64,000 bases of DNA, taken from assembly GCA_018660505.1 (NCBI GenBank), contig JABJKE010000028.1, positions 45,067 to 109,066 of the forward strand. The letters are read 5' to 3'. Positions 8,596-18,458 of this stretch are shown here, piece by piece. The notes beneath the pieces are model-generated. The model ran no database searches, was not told where the DNA came from, and saw only the letters and a program-made list of their open reading frames with translations. Made by a program: the position numbers and the translations under genes. Source of the stretch: Rhodobiaceae bacterium (GTDB lineage: Bacteria > Pseudomonadota > Alphaproteobacteria > RS24). The stretch's first letter is position 1. Every line of letters begins with the position of its first letter.

Positions 8596-9333
8596 ATGAT
8601 GTCCGGGGAAAGCAAATTAAAACGTATTTCTGGCGCGGTGAAAAAACTCATCGCCGATAAAGAAGATACCAAACAAGTGTTTGTGATTTTGGAAGCCTTG
8701 TCGGGCAACTCTGGGGCGCGGGCTTTTGCACGCTTCATGAAAACCGAACAGGGCCCTCGCCTTATCGAGGCCAAAAAACCTCTGTTGGACTATTTAAAAG
8801 ACCGCGATTGGTTGGCCAGCCTGCCGCAAGGCTCGCTCGGCGCGCGCTATTATAATTTTACCAAAGTTGAGCAAATCAGTGCCGATGGCCTCACCGAAGC
8901 CAGCGTCGAAGGTCGCCCCGAAGAGGCGCGCGAAATAAGCGCGGCGCAGGTTCGCTATCACGAACGGATGCGCGACGCCCATGACCTGTGGCATGTCACC
9001 ACTGGCTATGGCCGCGACCCATTGGGCGAATTATGCCTTTTGGCCGTCACCTATCGCCAGCTCGGCAATCTCGGTATTTTGGTTATTATCGGTGCCGGCG
9101 TTTTGGTGACCCGCAAAGAAGCACCCGAGCTGGGCATCGGCAAAGCCTTGCGCGAAGCCTTTCGTTTGGGCAAAGCCGCCAAGGGCTTACCGGCCGCCGA
9201 TTGGGAATATTTACTGACCCAACCGCTCGACGAGGTGCGCCGTCAATTGGGCGTCGACACCCCCAAGGCATATCGCAAAATCGTCGATGCGACGCCTGAT
9301 TTGCAAACCGCAGGATATCTGGCAGCCGAGTAA
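8596..9333 (+). CDS. coq4: Ubiquinone biosynthesis protein COQ4 family
   Basis: Coq4-like MRDAHDLWHVTTGYGRDPLGE (HDxxH); ATG at 8596 preferred over ORF start 8539. Confidence 0.8.
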   Translation: MMSGESKLKRISGAVKKLIADKEDTKQVFVILEALSGNSGARAFARFMKTEQGPRLIEAKKPLLDYLKDRDWLASLPQGSLGARYYNFTKVEQISADGLTEASVEGRPEEAREISAAQVRYHERMRDAHDLWHVTTGYGRDPLGELCLLAVTYRQLGNLGILVIIGAGVLVTRKEAPELGIGKALREAFRLGKAAKGLPAADWEYLLTQPLDEVRRQLGVDTPKAYRKIVDATPDLQTAGYLAAE

Positions 9334-9680
9334 TGGCCATTCGCGTGTACGGCATCCCCAATTGCGACACGGTGAAAAAAGCCCGGGTGTTTTTGGCCGA
9401 GCAGGGGCATGCGTTCGATTTCCATGACTTTCGAAAAGATGGCTTAGAGCGCGAGAAACTGGAAAGCTGGCTCACCCAGCAGCCGATGGACGTGCTGCTG
9501 AATAAACGCGGCACCAGTTGGCGCAAACTCAGCGACGCCGATAAAGACAATCAAGATAGCCAGCATTTGGTGGCGCTGATGCTGGCCAATCCGACTTTGA
9601 TAAAACGCCCCGTCATCGAGCGCGATGGCGTCGTCAGCGTTGGCTTTTCCAAAGACGTGCAAGCCAGCTTTTGCGCTTAA
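9333..9680 (+). CDS. ArsC/Spx/YffB-family thioredoxin-fold reductase-like protein
   Basis: YGIPNCDTVKKARVFLAEQ...FHDFRKDGL...NKRGTSWRKL...RPVIERDG. Confidence 0.85.
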   Translation: MAIRVYGIPNCDTVKKARVFLAEQGHAFDFHDFRKDGLEREKLESWLTQQPMDVLLNKRGTSWRKLSDADKDNQDSQHLVALMLANPTLIKRPVIERDGVVSVGFSKDVQASFCA

Positions 9681-9916
9681 GCTTTTTCAATCTCAAAAAT
9701 CAGTAAGTCCAACCCGCCTGGGGCCGCTTTGGCTTGCGTGGTTTGGCCAATCAATCGGTGGCCGTTTTCTGACGCGAAATGCACCACATCGACTTTGGCC
9801 ATAGGGTCGGTGGCCAGCAAAGTGACGCGGGTTTTCGGCGCACTGTCGCGCAAAATCTTTTGCAGCCGTAAAACCGGCATGGGGCAGCTCAGCCCAATCG
9901 CGTCTATTTCAACCAC
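9677..9916 (-). CDS. tusA: Sulfurtransferase TusA family protein
   Basis: DAIGLSCPMPVLRLQKIL motif, 79 aa. Confidence 0.85.
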   Translation of the reverse strand: MVEIDAIGLSCPMPVLRLQKILRDSAPKTRVTLLATDPMAKVDVVHFASENGHRLIGQTTQAKAAPGGLDLLIFEIEKA

Positions 9917-9925
9917 GCGCGCGGC

Positions 9926-10897
9926 CTAGTCTTTTTGCGGAAAGGCCGCCGCATATTCGGCCATGGCGGTAAACAGCTCGGTAATCTCGGGTTTTCCTTG
10001 CGCGCCAAATTCATGGAACATGGTGGCGCAATTAATGACAATGCGTTCTCTGTCGCCCCAATCATCGAACACGCCGAGCGCGATATCAAAAGCGGCTTCT
10101 TTATAATTCATGCCCGCTTCATAGCGCGCGCGCGCCTCATTGCGCATGGTCACCATATAGTGGCGCACTTCTTCCACGCCCGCTTTGGTGGTAATCGGGC
10201 CATGGCCAGGCACAATGGTTTCGACATCCATATCGATAATCCGGTCGCAGGCGTTGATCCAATTTTGCACCGGCCCTTCCCAAATAATCGGATGGCCGCC
10301 AATGAACAAAATATCGCCTGTATAGACAGTGCGGTCGGCGGGCACATAGGCCAGCGTATCGCCCGGCGTATGCGCGGGGCCGACGGGGATGAGATGAACG
10401 TCCTTGTCGCCCACTTTAATGGTGGTCTCGTCGTCGATGAGCGTGTCGGGCAGTTTTTGCGTTACCGATTTGAAATCAAACGGGCCGAAGCAGCTGGTGA
10501 AATATTTGCCCATTTCGCCCAACTCGGGGGCGGCATCTAAAAAGCTTTGCATCATTTCGGGGGGTTCGGCTTGCATATGTTCGGCCGTTGCGCGATGGGC
10601 GATGATTTGCGCATCTGGGCAGCAGCAATTGCCGTTACAATGGTCGCCATTATGATGCGTGTTGACGACGGTATTTATGCTTTGGGCGGCGCTTTCGGCG
10701 TCTTGATAAGCGGCCAACATATCCAGGGTGAGCGGCACATCGAACAAAGTGTCGACCAGCAGCGATTGATCGCCATCGACGACCAGCCCGGCGTTTGACC
10801 AGCCCCAACCGCCATCGGGTTGCAGCCACGCATAGGCACCATTGCCGATTTGGTGCAGGCCTTTTTCATAAGCAAATTTTGGATGCCCCAGTTGCAT
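9926..10897 (-). CDS. MBL-fold metallo-hydrolase
   Basis: NTHHNGDHCNGN (HxxxDH-type), GPAHTPGDT, YTGDILFIGGHPI, VPGHGPI. Confidence 0.85.
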   Translation of the reverse strand: MQLGHPKFAYEKGLHQIGNGAYAWLQPDGGWGWSNAGLVVDGDQSLLVDTLFDVPLTLDMLAAYQDAESAAQSINTVVNTHHNGDHCNGNCCCPDAQIIAHRATAEHMQAEPPEMMQSFLDAAPELGEMGKYFTSCFGPFDFKSVTQKLPDTLIDDETTIKVGDKDVHLIPVGPAHTPGDTLAYVPADRTVYTGDILFIGGHPIIWEGPVQNWINACDRIIDMDVETIVPGHGPITTKAGVEEVRHYMVTMRNEARARYEAGMNYKEAAFDIALGVFDDWGDRERIVINCATMFHEFGAQGKPEITELFTAMAEYAAAFPQKD

Positions 10898-11005
10898 ATC
10901 GATTCTCCCCCGCTAAACTTCCTAGAGAAAAGGGTAACGCAAAATAGAGCTCTTTACATCGTCTTTTTGCGGCGTAATCTAGGAACAAACCAAAGGAGAA
11001 AAACC

Positions 11006-12556
11006 ATGGATGAGTTTATCTTTATCGACGCTTTCGAAGCGCAAGCCGCCAAACAAGGCGATGCCACGGCGCTGGTCTGTGCGGGCCGCGAAACCAGTTA
11101 TCGCGAGCTCAGCGATTTGAGCCACCAAGTGGGCCAAAAGCTGGTTGCGGAGGGTATTTCCCCGCAGGCGCGTGTCGGCTATTTGGGCGGCAATTCAGAC
11201 CTTTATTTCCAAATGCTCTTGGGCGCGCAAAAAGCCCGGGCGGTGGTGGTTGGGGTGAACTCGCGCCTCGCCCCGCCCGAAGTCGCTTATGTGCTCAATG
11301 ATGCGAAGGCGGAAATCATTTTTGTTTCCAAAGCCTTTGTGCCGCTGATTGAAGGCATTTTGCCAGATTGTCCGGAGGTTCAAAAAGTCATCGCCATGGA
11401 TGGCGGTCATAGTGAATGGGAGGCTTTCTCGGACTGGCGCGATGGGGCCAAGGCCGAGCCTTTGGGTTTGGCTTATAAAACCGATGATGACTTCATTCAG
11501 CTTTACACATCCGGCACCACGGGCCATCCCAAAGGCGTGCAATTGACCAATGAAAACATGGGCAGCGCGCTAGAGCAGGCGGGCTATTGGGCCAATTGGG
11601 AGCCCCAAGACCATGTTCTATTATGCATGCCTTTGTTCCATATCGCGGGGGTTAATGTTGGGCTCATCGGCTTGTTCGAGGGCACTAAAGTCACCGTGCT
11701 GGAAGAGGTAGACCCAGTGGAGATTTTGCGCCTTATAGAGGAAGAGCAAGTCTCTATTTTATTTATGGTGCCAGCGGTGATTTTATTCTTGATGCAATTG
11801 CCGCGCATTCGCGAGGCCGATGTATCGAGCGTGCGGCAAGTGATTTATGGCGCCTCGCCGATTGCCGAAGAATTATTGCTGCAAGCCAGCCAAGTGTTTA
11901 CTGGTGATTTTGTGCAAGTCTATGGGCTTACCGAAACGACCGGTTGTGGCACTAGTTTAATGCCCGAAGACCATGACCCCGCGCGCAATAAATTGCGCAG
12001 CTGCGGCAAGCCAAATGTCGGGGTCGAAATTCGCATCGTCGATGAAAACGGCAAATCTGTGCCGCAAGGCGAAGTGGGCGAAATTACCATGCGCGCGAAA
12101 TCCAACATGAAGGGCTATTGGGCCAAGCCTGACGCCACGAAAGATGCCGTGCGCGATGGCTGGTTCTACACAGGTGATGCTGGCTTTTTCGACGACGAAG
12201 GCTATGTGTTCATCCACGATCGGGTGAAAGACATGATTGTGTCCGGCGGTGAGAACGTCTATCCGGCGGAAGTGGAAAACGCGCTTTTTGCCCATCCAGA
12301 CATTGCCGATGTGGCGGTGATTGGCGTGCCCGATGAAAAATGGGGCGAGGCGGTGAAAGCGTGCGTGGTTTTAAACAGCGGCGCCAGCTTGAGCGAAGAA
12401 GAGATTATCGCTTTCGCACGCGAGCGCATTGCGGGCTATAAATTGCCCAAATCGGTCGATTATGTTGAGGCTTTGCCCCGCAATCCTTCGGGCAAAATAT
12501 TGCGTCGCGAATTGCGCGACCCGTATTGGGAAGGCCATGATCGCCGCGTTGGCTAA
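11006..12556 (+). CDS. AMP-binding acyl-CoA synthetase / ligase
   Basis: LYTSGTTGHPKGVQLTNEN, YGLTETTG, GWFYTGDAGFFDDEGYVFIHDRVKDMIVSGGENVYPAEVE, NPSGKILRRELR; AAGGAG upstream of ATG at 11006. Confidence 0.92.
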   Translation: MDEFIFIDAFEAQAAKQGDATALVCAGRETSYRELSDLSHQVGQKLVAEGISPQARVGYLGGNSDLYFQMLLGAQKARAVVVGVNSRLAPPEVAYVLNDAKAEIIFVSKAFVPLIEGILPDCPEVQKVIAMDGGHSEWEAFSDWRDGAKAEPLGLAYKTDDDFIQLYTSGTTGHPKGVQLTNENMGSALEQAGYWANWEPQDHVLLCMPLFHIAGVNVGLIGLFEGTKVTVLEEVDPVEILRLIEEEQVSILFMVPAVILFLMQLPRIREADVSSVRQVIYGASPIAEELLLQASQVFTGDFVQVYGLTETTGCGTSLMPEDHDPARNKLRSCGKPNVGVEIRIVDENGKSVPQGEVGEITMRAKSNMKGYWAKPDATKDAVRDGWFYTGDAGFFDDEGYVFIHDRVKDMIVSGGENVYPAEVENALFAHPDIADVAVIGVPDEKWGEAVKACVVLNSGASLSEEEIIAFARERIAGYKLPKSVDYVEALPRNPSGKILRRELRDPYWEGHDRRVG

Positions 12557-12563
12557 GGCCAAA

Positions 12564-14270
12564 TTAGGCGGATTTCGTTCTCGGCTTTTTGGCCGCAGGT
12601 TTTTTCTTGCGGGCGGGCTTCGGCTTGGGCAGTCCGGTGAGCTTGGCCAAATCAGCTTTTTGTTTTTTCAGCTCGGCCTCTGACCAAGCGTATTTTTTGG
12701 CCATAAAGGCAGCGATGACATTTATTTGGGCGCTCGACAGGGCGCCTGTCTGGCCTTCGATGAGGCGGCGCATCACCACGTCGCTCAGCTGCATGGCCAT
12801 TTCTTGATGCACGGCGAAACTGACGCGCGCGGCCAAAATGGGGTCTTTGAGTTTTGCCAGCCCTTGGGTGTTGCTGTCTAGCATTTGCGGCAGCAAGGCG
12901 CCGTAAAGGCGCGATAATAAATCGATTTGGGCGGTTTCTATTTTGGGATATTGCGTCCGCATGGCATCCATAAAATCGCCCAAGTCGTCGCGTGGCGCAC
13001 AAGCCAATATCGTATTGGCACTGCGCTGGCGTTTGGCGGGTTGGCCCAATTTGGCAAAGGCCGTATCGACTATTTTTTCGCCAAGCCGTCGCGAGGTCGT
13101 CCATTTGCCGCCCAAAGCGGACAGCAGACCCTCTGGGCCCCCATGTTCGCTATGGTCATAAATTTCACTGCCGCGCGACAAGCCATAGGTGGTCTCGGCA
13201 CGGTCGTCTATGTCGGCCACCAAGGGCCGCAAGCCCACATAGGCATGCACCACATCGTCTCGGGTGAGCTGCGCCTCGGGCAAAACCGCATTGGTTTTAT
13301 TCAGCAGCAAATGGATATCCGCCTCGGTCACACAAGCGGCATCCGGGTCTTCGTCGAATTTCGTGTCGGTGGTGGCCAGCAAGCTCATGCCCATCCAGGG
13401 CAGTATAAACACATGTTCGTCCGCCACCGGAACCGTCAGGGCAATGCCGCGGGTCAGCGAGCGGGTTACCAGATGAATGCCTTTGGAGCGGATGAGTTTT
13501 TTGGTTTGTTTTTGATTACCCGCCAGTTTCATTACGTCGTCGGCCCAAGGCCCCGCCGCATTGACCACCAATTTGGCCGATAGCGCGGCCCGCGCTTGAG
13601 ACAGATTATCTTTGATGTTTACGCCGCTAATGCGCTTGCCGGATTTTATCAAATCCGTGGCTTCGCAATGATTCACCACCACGGCACCCGCTTGCACGGC
13701 GGTGCGTAATATAGCCAGCACCAAGCGTTCGGGCGAGAGCATTTGTCCATCTTGATACATCAGCCCGCCCGTCAGCGTGCCTTGCGGCCCAACGTGGGGC
13801 GTGTCGGGGCTTAAGCCCAAAACTTGCGCCGCCGTGACCGAGCGATGACCGGCGATTTTTTGCATCGGGTCAACCGATCGATTGCGGTCGAAAGCCAGAA
13901 GGTCATAAAGGTAAAGGCCGATTTTTAACAGGCTGCGTCTGGGCTTGCTGTCTTCATAGGTCGGAATGATAAAGCCCAGCGGATGCACTAAATGTTTGGC
14001 GATACGGCTCCAATGACGGCGCTCGCGCAGGCCTTCGCGCACTTGGCGAATATCGCCATTGGCCAAATATCGCAATCCCCCGTGCATGAGTTTAGAAGAG
14101 CCAGCCGAGGTGGCGGCCGCAAAATCGCCCTTATCGATAAGCGCCACGCGCAAGCCCCTTAGGCTGGCATCGAGCGCAATGGCCGCGCCAGTTGCGCCGC
14201 CGCCAATGATGGCGAGGTCAAACGGGGATTTCGATAAGGCTGAAAAATCTCTTTGCATGAAAGCTTCCAT
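12564..14270 (-). CDS. glpD: Glycerol-3-phosphate dehydrogenase (FAD), with Lys/Pro-rich C-terminal tail
   Basis: FDLAIIGGGATGAAIALDASLRGLRVALIDKGDFAAATSAGSSKLMHGGLRYL; start at 14270 or 14258. The ORF-track start at 15161 would overlap the facing hydrolase. Confidence 0.88.
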   Translation of the reverse strand: MEAFMQRDFSALSKSPFDLAIIGGGATGAAIALDASLRGLRVALIDKGDFAAATSAGSSKLMHGGLRYLANGDIRQVREGLRERRHWSRIAKHLVHPLGFIIPTYEDSKPRRSLLKIGLYLYDLLAFDRNRSVDPMQKIAGHRSVTAAQVLGLSPDTPHVGPQGTLTGGLMYQDGQMLSPERLVLAILRTAVQAGAVVVNHCEATDLIKSGKRISGVNIKDNLSQARAALSAKLVVNAAGPWADDVMKLAGNQKQTKKLIRSKGIHLVTRSLTRGIALTVPVADEHVFILPWMGMSLLATTDTKFDEDPDAACVTEADIHLLLNKTNAVLPEAQLTRDDVVHAYVGLRPLVADIDDRAETTYGLSRGSEIYDHSEHGGPEGLLSALGGKWTTSRRLGEKIVDTAFAKLGQPAKRQRSANTILACAPRDDLGDFMDAMRTQYPKIETAQIDLLSRLYGALLPQMLDSNTQGLAKLKDPILAARVSFAVHQEMAMQLSDVVMRRLIEGQTGALSSAQINVIAAFMAKKYAWSEAELKKQKADLAKLTGLPKPKPARKKKPAAKKPRTKSA

Positions 14271-14327
14271 TTGCTTGGCAGGTGGCGGCGAGTATAGACT
14301 AAAAACGGATGAAACGGGAGATGCATC

Positions 14328-15242
14328 ATGGCGACAAATAACCCCTCTATCGTGCAAGCCAATGGGCTTAGCCTGTGTATGCAGCGGTTTACGCCCGAGA
14401 CCAAAACCCACGCCGTGCCGCTTATTCTCATTCGCGGCTTGGGCACGCAAATGATTCAATGGCCAGCAGCCTTTATCGATTATTTTACGCAAGCGGGCCT
14501 TGAGGTGATTATCTTCGACAATCGGGATGTCGGCGAAAGCCAAAAGCTCGATGCCGCGGGCATTCCCGATATTATGGGCCTGTTGGAAGACCAGAAATCG
14601 GGCGCCACCTTTCCCGTGCCCTATGGCATTGGCGATATGGCCGAGGATGTGATTGGTTTGATGGACGCTTTGGCAATAGACAAAGCGCATGTTTTTGGCA
14701 TGTCTTTGGGCGGCATGGTGGCGCAACATTTGGCTTTTGCCCATGGCGAGCGGATGGAAAAAGTCATCTGTGTGATGTCCACCTCGGGCGACCCAGATTT
14801 GCCAATGCCCGCGGTCTCTGACTTGGCCCCACCAGATGACGTTGAGGATGAAGCGGCCTTGGTGGATTATTTGACCCAAAGCCTGGCCGAGCATGCGAGC
14901 CCAGATTTTCCAACCCCAGAACCCGAACGCCGCGCTTTGGCGGAGAAGATTATTGCGCGCTGTTATCATCCCGCAGGCGTGGTTCGTCAAATGGCGGCGG
15001 CCATTATCGATGGCAGTCGGGTGGCGCGGTTGAAAACCATAGAGAGGCCGTTTCTGGTTATTCATGGGCTGGCCGATACGCTGATTGACCCGATATGTGG
15101 CGAGAGCATCGCGGCCCATGTGCCGGGTGCCATATGGCGTCCGGTGGCGGGCATGGGGCACGATATTGGGCCGCAGCTAGAGCAGGAAATTGGCCCCGAT
15201 ATTTTGGCCTTTCTGGGCGTTGAGCCAAGGCGCAATGCTTGA
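14328..15242 (+). CDS. Alpha/beta hydrolase
   Basis: LILIRGLGTQMIQW, FDNRDVGES, HVFGMSLGGMVAQHLA (GxSxGG), HGLADTLIDP, GMGHDI. Confidence 0.88.
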   Translation: MATNNPSIVQANGLSLCMQRFTPETKTHAVPLILIRGLGTQMIQWPAAFIDYFTQAGLEVIIFDNRDVGESQKLDAAGIPDIMGLLEDQKSGATFPVPYGIGDMAEDVIGLMDALAIDKAHVFGMSLGGMVAQHLAFAHGERMEKVICVMSTSGDPDLPMPAVSDLAPPDDVEDEAALVDYLTQSLAEHASPDFPTPEPERRALAEKIIARCYHPAGVVRQMAAAIIDGSRVARLKTIERPFLVIHGLADTLIDPICGESIAAHVPGAIWRPVAGMGHDIGPQLEQEIGPDILAFLGVEPRRNA

Positions 15243-15295
15243 CAAATGGGCCATGTATCGGCCAATTTGCAACAACTTAATTTGAGGAGAAACAC

Positions 15296-16462
15296 ATGTC
15301 TGTATGCATCGTCGGCTGGGGCCACACGAAATTCGGAAAATTAGAAGACCAAGGTTTGGAAGACTTACTCGTCGCGGCCGCCAATGAGGCCATGGCGGAT
15401 GCGGGCGTGGGGGCCGAAGATATTGATGCGATTTATGTCGCCACGTTTAACGCGGGCATGTCGGAGCAAGATTTTATTTCTTCGCTGGCTTTGCAAGTTT
15501 CAGATGCGTTTCGTTTCACCCCTTCCACGCGGGTAGAAAATGCCTGTGGCTCGGGTTCGGCGGCTGTGTTTCAGGCAGCCAATGCCATTGAAGCGGGGCG
15601 CGCGCGCCGCGTGCTGGCCATCGGGGTGGAGAAAATGACCCATCTATCGAGCGGCGACGTGGGGCGTTGCCTATCGCGGGCCAGCTATATGCCAGAAGAG
15701 GGCGACCAAGGGCTCACTTTCCCGGGTATTTTTGGCGTCGTGGCAGGAAAATATTTCCAAAAATATGGCGACCAAAGCGATGCTTTGGCGCAAATCGCGG
15801 CCAAAAACCATAAAAATGGTTCGGTAAATCCGTTGGCGCATATGCAAAAAGATTTCGGTTTCGATTTCTGCCGCGCGGAGAGCGAGAAAAACCCAATCGT
15901 GGCCGGCCCTTTAAAGCGCACCGATTGCTCGATGATTTCTGACGGCGCGGCGGCCATTATTTTGACCGATGAAGACACCGCCCAAAGCCATGACAAAGCC
16001 ATCGCCTTTCGCGCCCGCACGCAAGCCAATGATTTCTTGCCGATGAGCAAACGCGATGTCACCGCCTTTGACGGTCCCAAAACAGCTTGGGCCAAAGGGC
16101 TCGAAGAAGCGGGCGTGGCGTTGACCGATTTGTCTTTGGTGGAGACGCATGATTGCTTCACCATTGCCGAGCTCATTCAATATGAAGCCATGGGTCTGGC
16201 CGCGCCAGGCAAAGGGGCCGAGGTTCTGGCCGATGGCACGGTTTATAAAGACGGCAAATTGCCGGTTAACCCATCGGGGGGACTGAAAGCCAAAGGCCAT
16301 CCAGTGGGGGCCACGGGCGTCTCTATGCATGTGATGGCGGCGCGTCAATTGATGAATGAGGCCGATGAAATGCAAGTCAAAGACGCCAAATTGGCGGGCA
16401 TTTTTAATATGGGCGGTGCGGCCGTTGCCAATTATCTGTCTATTCTTGAGCGGGTAAAATAA
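15296..16462 (+). CDS. Thiolase-family acetyl-CoA acetyltransferase
   Basis: VENACGSGSAAVFQAANAI (active Cys), VETHDCFTIAEL, NPSGGLKAKGHPVGATG. Confidence 0.9.
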   Translation: MSVCIVGWGHTKFGKLEDQGLEDLLVAAANEAMADAGVGAEDIDAIYVATFNAGMSEQDFISSLALQVSDAFRFTPSTRVENACGSGSAAVFQAANAIEAGRARRVLAIGVEKMTHLSSGDVGRCLSRASYMPEEGDQGLTFPGIFGVVAGKYFQKYGDQSDALAQIAAKNHKNGSVNPLAHMQKDFGFDFCRAESEKNPIVAGPLKRTDCSMISDGAAAIILTDEDTAQSHDKAIAFRARTQANDFLPMSKRDVTAFDGPKTAWAKGLEEAGVALTDLSLVETHDCFTIAELIQYEAMGLAAPGKGAEVLADGTVYKDGKLPVNPSGGLKAKGHPVGATGVSMHVMAARQLMNEADEMQVKDAKLAGIFNMGGAAVANYLSILERVK

Positions 16463-16499
16463 GCCGCGCGATATAGAGAAAATATAACGGGCAAAATAA

Positions 16500-16527
16500 A
16501 AGGGCCGCTTCGAAAGAAGCGGCCCTT
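16500..16527. terminator. Bidirectional intrinsic terminator
   Basis: Perfect 12-bp stem AAGGGCCGCTTC-GAAA-GAAGCGGCCCTT between convergent thiolase and cytochrome c genes, flanked by A-rich and T-rich sequence. Confidence 0.85.
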
Positions 16528-16559
16528 ATTCATTCCACATTTATCCCACAACGCGCGGG

Positions 16560-16937
16560 TTACTGGCTGGCTTGTTTTAAATAGGCGATGACATTATCGC
16601 GGTCGGTTTCTTTGCGTAGGCCGGCAAAAGACATCCGTGTGCCTTTCACCACTTTGCGGGGCGCGGCGAGATAGGCGGCTAGGTTTTCTTCCGTCCAGAC
16701 TTTCTGCTCGCCCGCATAGGCAATCATGCCTTTGGAATATTTATAGCCGTCGATAGAGGCAATCTCGCGCCCGATAATGGCGTTCAATTGGGGGCCAACG
16801 CGGTTTTTCGCTTTTGGGCCCACCATGTGGCAAGAGACACATTTTCGATAGGTTTTGGCGCCTTTTTCCGCATCGCCTGCTTGGGCCGCAGGGCTGAAAA
16901 AAATCACTGTCATAAGGGTTAGCAAGAGGGCACGCAT
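16560..16937 (-). CDS. Cytochrome c family protein (cytochrome c2-like, exported)
   Basis: Signal peptide MRALLLTLMTVIFFSPAAQAGDA; heme motif CVSCH; GTRMSFAGL. Confidence 0.88.
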   Translation of the reverse strand: MRALLLTLMTVIFFSPAAQAGDAEKGAKTYRKCVSCHMVGPKAKNRVGPQLNAIIGREIASIDGYKYSKGMIAYAGEQKVWTEENLAAYLAAPRKVVKGTRMSFAGLRKETDRDNVIAYLKQASQ

Positions 16938-17020
16938 TTGATATCTCCTTTGAACGTTATGGCAAGGATATAGGGCGTTTAGGGGCGCGTGCCAAGCGCC
17001 ATGCTGTCGCAAGCAAAACC

Positions 17021-17650
17021 TTATGGCACCAGCCAAGACTGCGTGTCTTGGGTGAAATCAAACAAAGCGCGGCGATGGCCACGCGCCGCTAAATATAGCC
17101 ATTCCATGGTTTCGACATGGGCCCGAACTGGCACGAAATGGGCTTCGCCGTCCTGCGTTGTGGCGGCGTCAAAACGGACCTCTTGCGGCGTATCAATGGG
17201 GCTGCCCGGCCCTTGGGTCACTTGATAGCACTCGCGGCTCATTGGCCGCGTGGCCTGCCAAGCGGCGTCATAGTCGGGGCCGCGAAGCATCTCGAAGCGC
17301 ACGCCCAAGCGCAATTGAATTTTCGTGCCCGCGTCATAAAAATGTATGGCGCCTTTTGGGTTGGCTTGTAATTCGGCTATTTTTCCTGACCGCGTATCGG
17401 TGTGAAAGCGCAAATGGCGGGCTTTTGTATCGCAGCCGCGCAAGACCAGGGTGCGAATCGTGGGGCTGCCACTGGCGGTTATCGTCGCGACACTGGGGGT
17501 ATGAAAAGCGGCTTTTCTATCTTTGACACCACGTTCCAACATCGACCAGCCATAGGCGCAAGAGGCCGCTAAATCGTCATAGCAAGACAAGATGGGCGGG
17601 CCGCCGCTTTTTGATTTTTGGGGCTTTTGGTCAAATTCAATATCACTCAT
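17021..17650 (-). CDS. Pyridoxamine 5'-phosphate oxidase-family protein
   Basis: TIRTLVLRGCD..ARHLRFHTDTRSGKIAELQANPKGAIHFYDAGTKIQLRLGV; ATG at 17650. Confidence 0.75.
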   Translation of the reverse strand: MSDIEFDQKPQKSKSGGPPILSCYDDLAASCAYGWSMLERGVKDRKAAFHTPSVATITASGSPTIRTLVLRGCDTKARHLRFHTDTRSGKIAELQANPKGAIHFYDAGTKIQLRLGVRFEMLRGPDYDAAWQATRPMSRECYQVTQGPGSPIDTPQEVRFDAATTQDGEAHFVPVRAHVETMEWLYLAARGHRRALFDFTQDTQSWLVP

Positions 17651-17808
17651 GGAGCCCAATATAGAGCAGTCTTTGCTGGTGTCCAATGGCAATGAAACGG
17701 GCGGGCAGGGTTTGAAATTGTCATAAATTCGCGATAAATTGATGGTGGCTTTTTCACCCGCATCAGCGCACCATGCGGAAATAAATCAAATAAGTTGAGG
17801 AGAGTCTA

Positions 17809-18312
17809 ATGAACAAGCTTTTGGTGGCCACCGCATTTGTTGCCTTTGTCGCATTTTCGAGCGCGCCCGCCTTGGCGCAAAACTATGTCGGCGTGAGCAC
17901 AGGGTTCACGTCTTACGAAGACACAGGCGCCGATATCGATAGCCAAGGCTTATCGTTTTTTGCGGGCGGCCAATTTGACCCTCTGGTGGCAGTTGAATTT
18001 AGCTACACGTCGCTTGCCGACGTCGATACCAATGGACGCAAAACGCAAGCCTCTGTCTTGGCGCTTTCGGGCGTTTTACGCTCTCCGGGCGAGGGCTTCG
18101 AGCCGTTTTTACGCCTCGGTGTAGCCCGCGCAGATGGCAAAGTAACCGGTGATAATGATGCTTATGACGAAGAAAAAAGTGGCGTCATTTTTGGTTTTGG
18201 TGCGGATTTTACGCTGAATTATAATTCATCCTTGCGCTTTGAATATGTCGAGACCGATCTCGACGGCGCGAAAACCGACCAATTGAGCTTTGGCACGATT
18301 TACCGCTTTTAG
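17809..18312 (+). CDS. Outer membrane beta-barrel protein
   Basis: Signal peptide MNKLLVATAFVAFVAFSSAPALAQN; alternating amphipathic strands; C-terminal LSFGTIYRF ending in Phe. Confidence 0.75.
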   Translation: MNKLLVATAFVAFVAFSSAPALAQNYVGVSTGFTSYEDTGADIDSQGLSFFAGGQFDPLVAVEFSYTSLADVDTNGRKTQASVLALSGVLRSPGEGFEPFLRLGVARADGKVTGDNDAYDEEKSGVIFGFGADFTLNYNSSLRFEYVETDLDGAKTDQLSFGTIYRF

Positions 18313-18326
18313 GCCAGCGGCTTGGG

Positions 18327-18403
18327 TGGTGATCCCGGGTAGATTCGAACTACCGGCCCCCAGATTAGGAATCTGGTGCTCTATCCGACTGAGCTACGGG
18401 ACC
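18327..18403 (-). tRNA. tRNA-Arg(CCT)
   Basis: Minus strand GGTCCCGTAGCTCAGTCGGATAGAGCACCAGATTCCTAATCTGGGGGCCGGTAGTTCGAATCTACCCGGGATCACCA; loop TTCCTAA. Confidence 0.95.
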
Positions 18404-18458
18404 ACTTTTTCAAAATAGCCCCGCCAGCGCGCTTCCACAAGCCTTGCGATGGTTTGCC

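Noticed and set aside
14271-15161. N-terminal 290 aa of the GlpD ORF as called
   Set aside because: This part is antisense to the alpha/beta hydrolase; GlpD motifs begin only at MQRDFSALSKSPFDLAIIGGG
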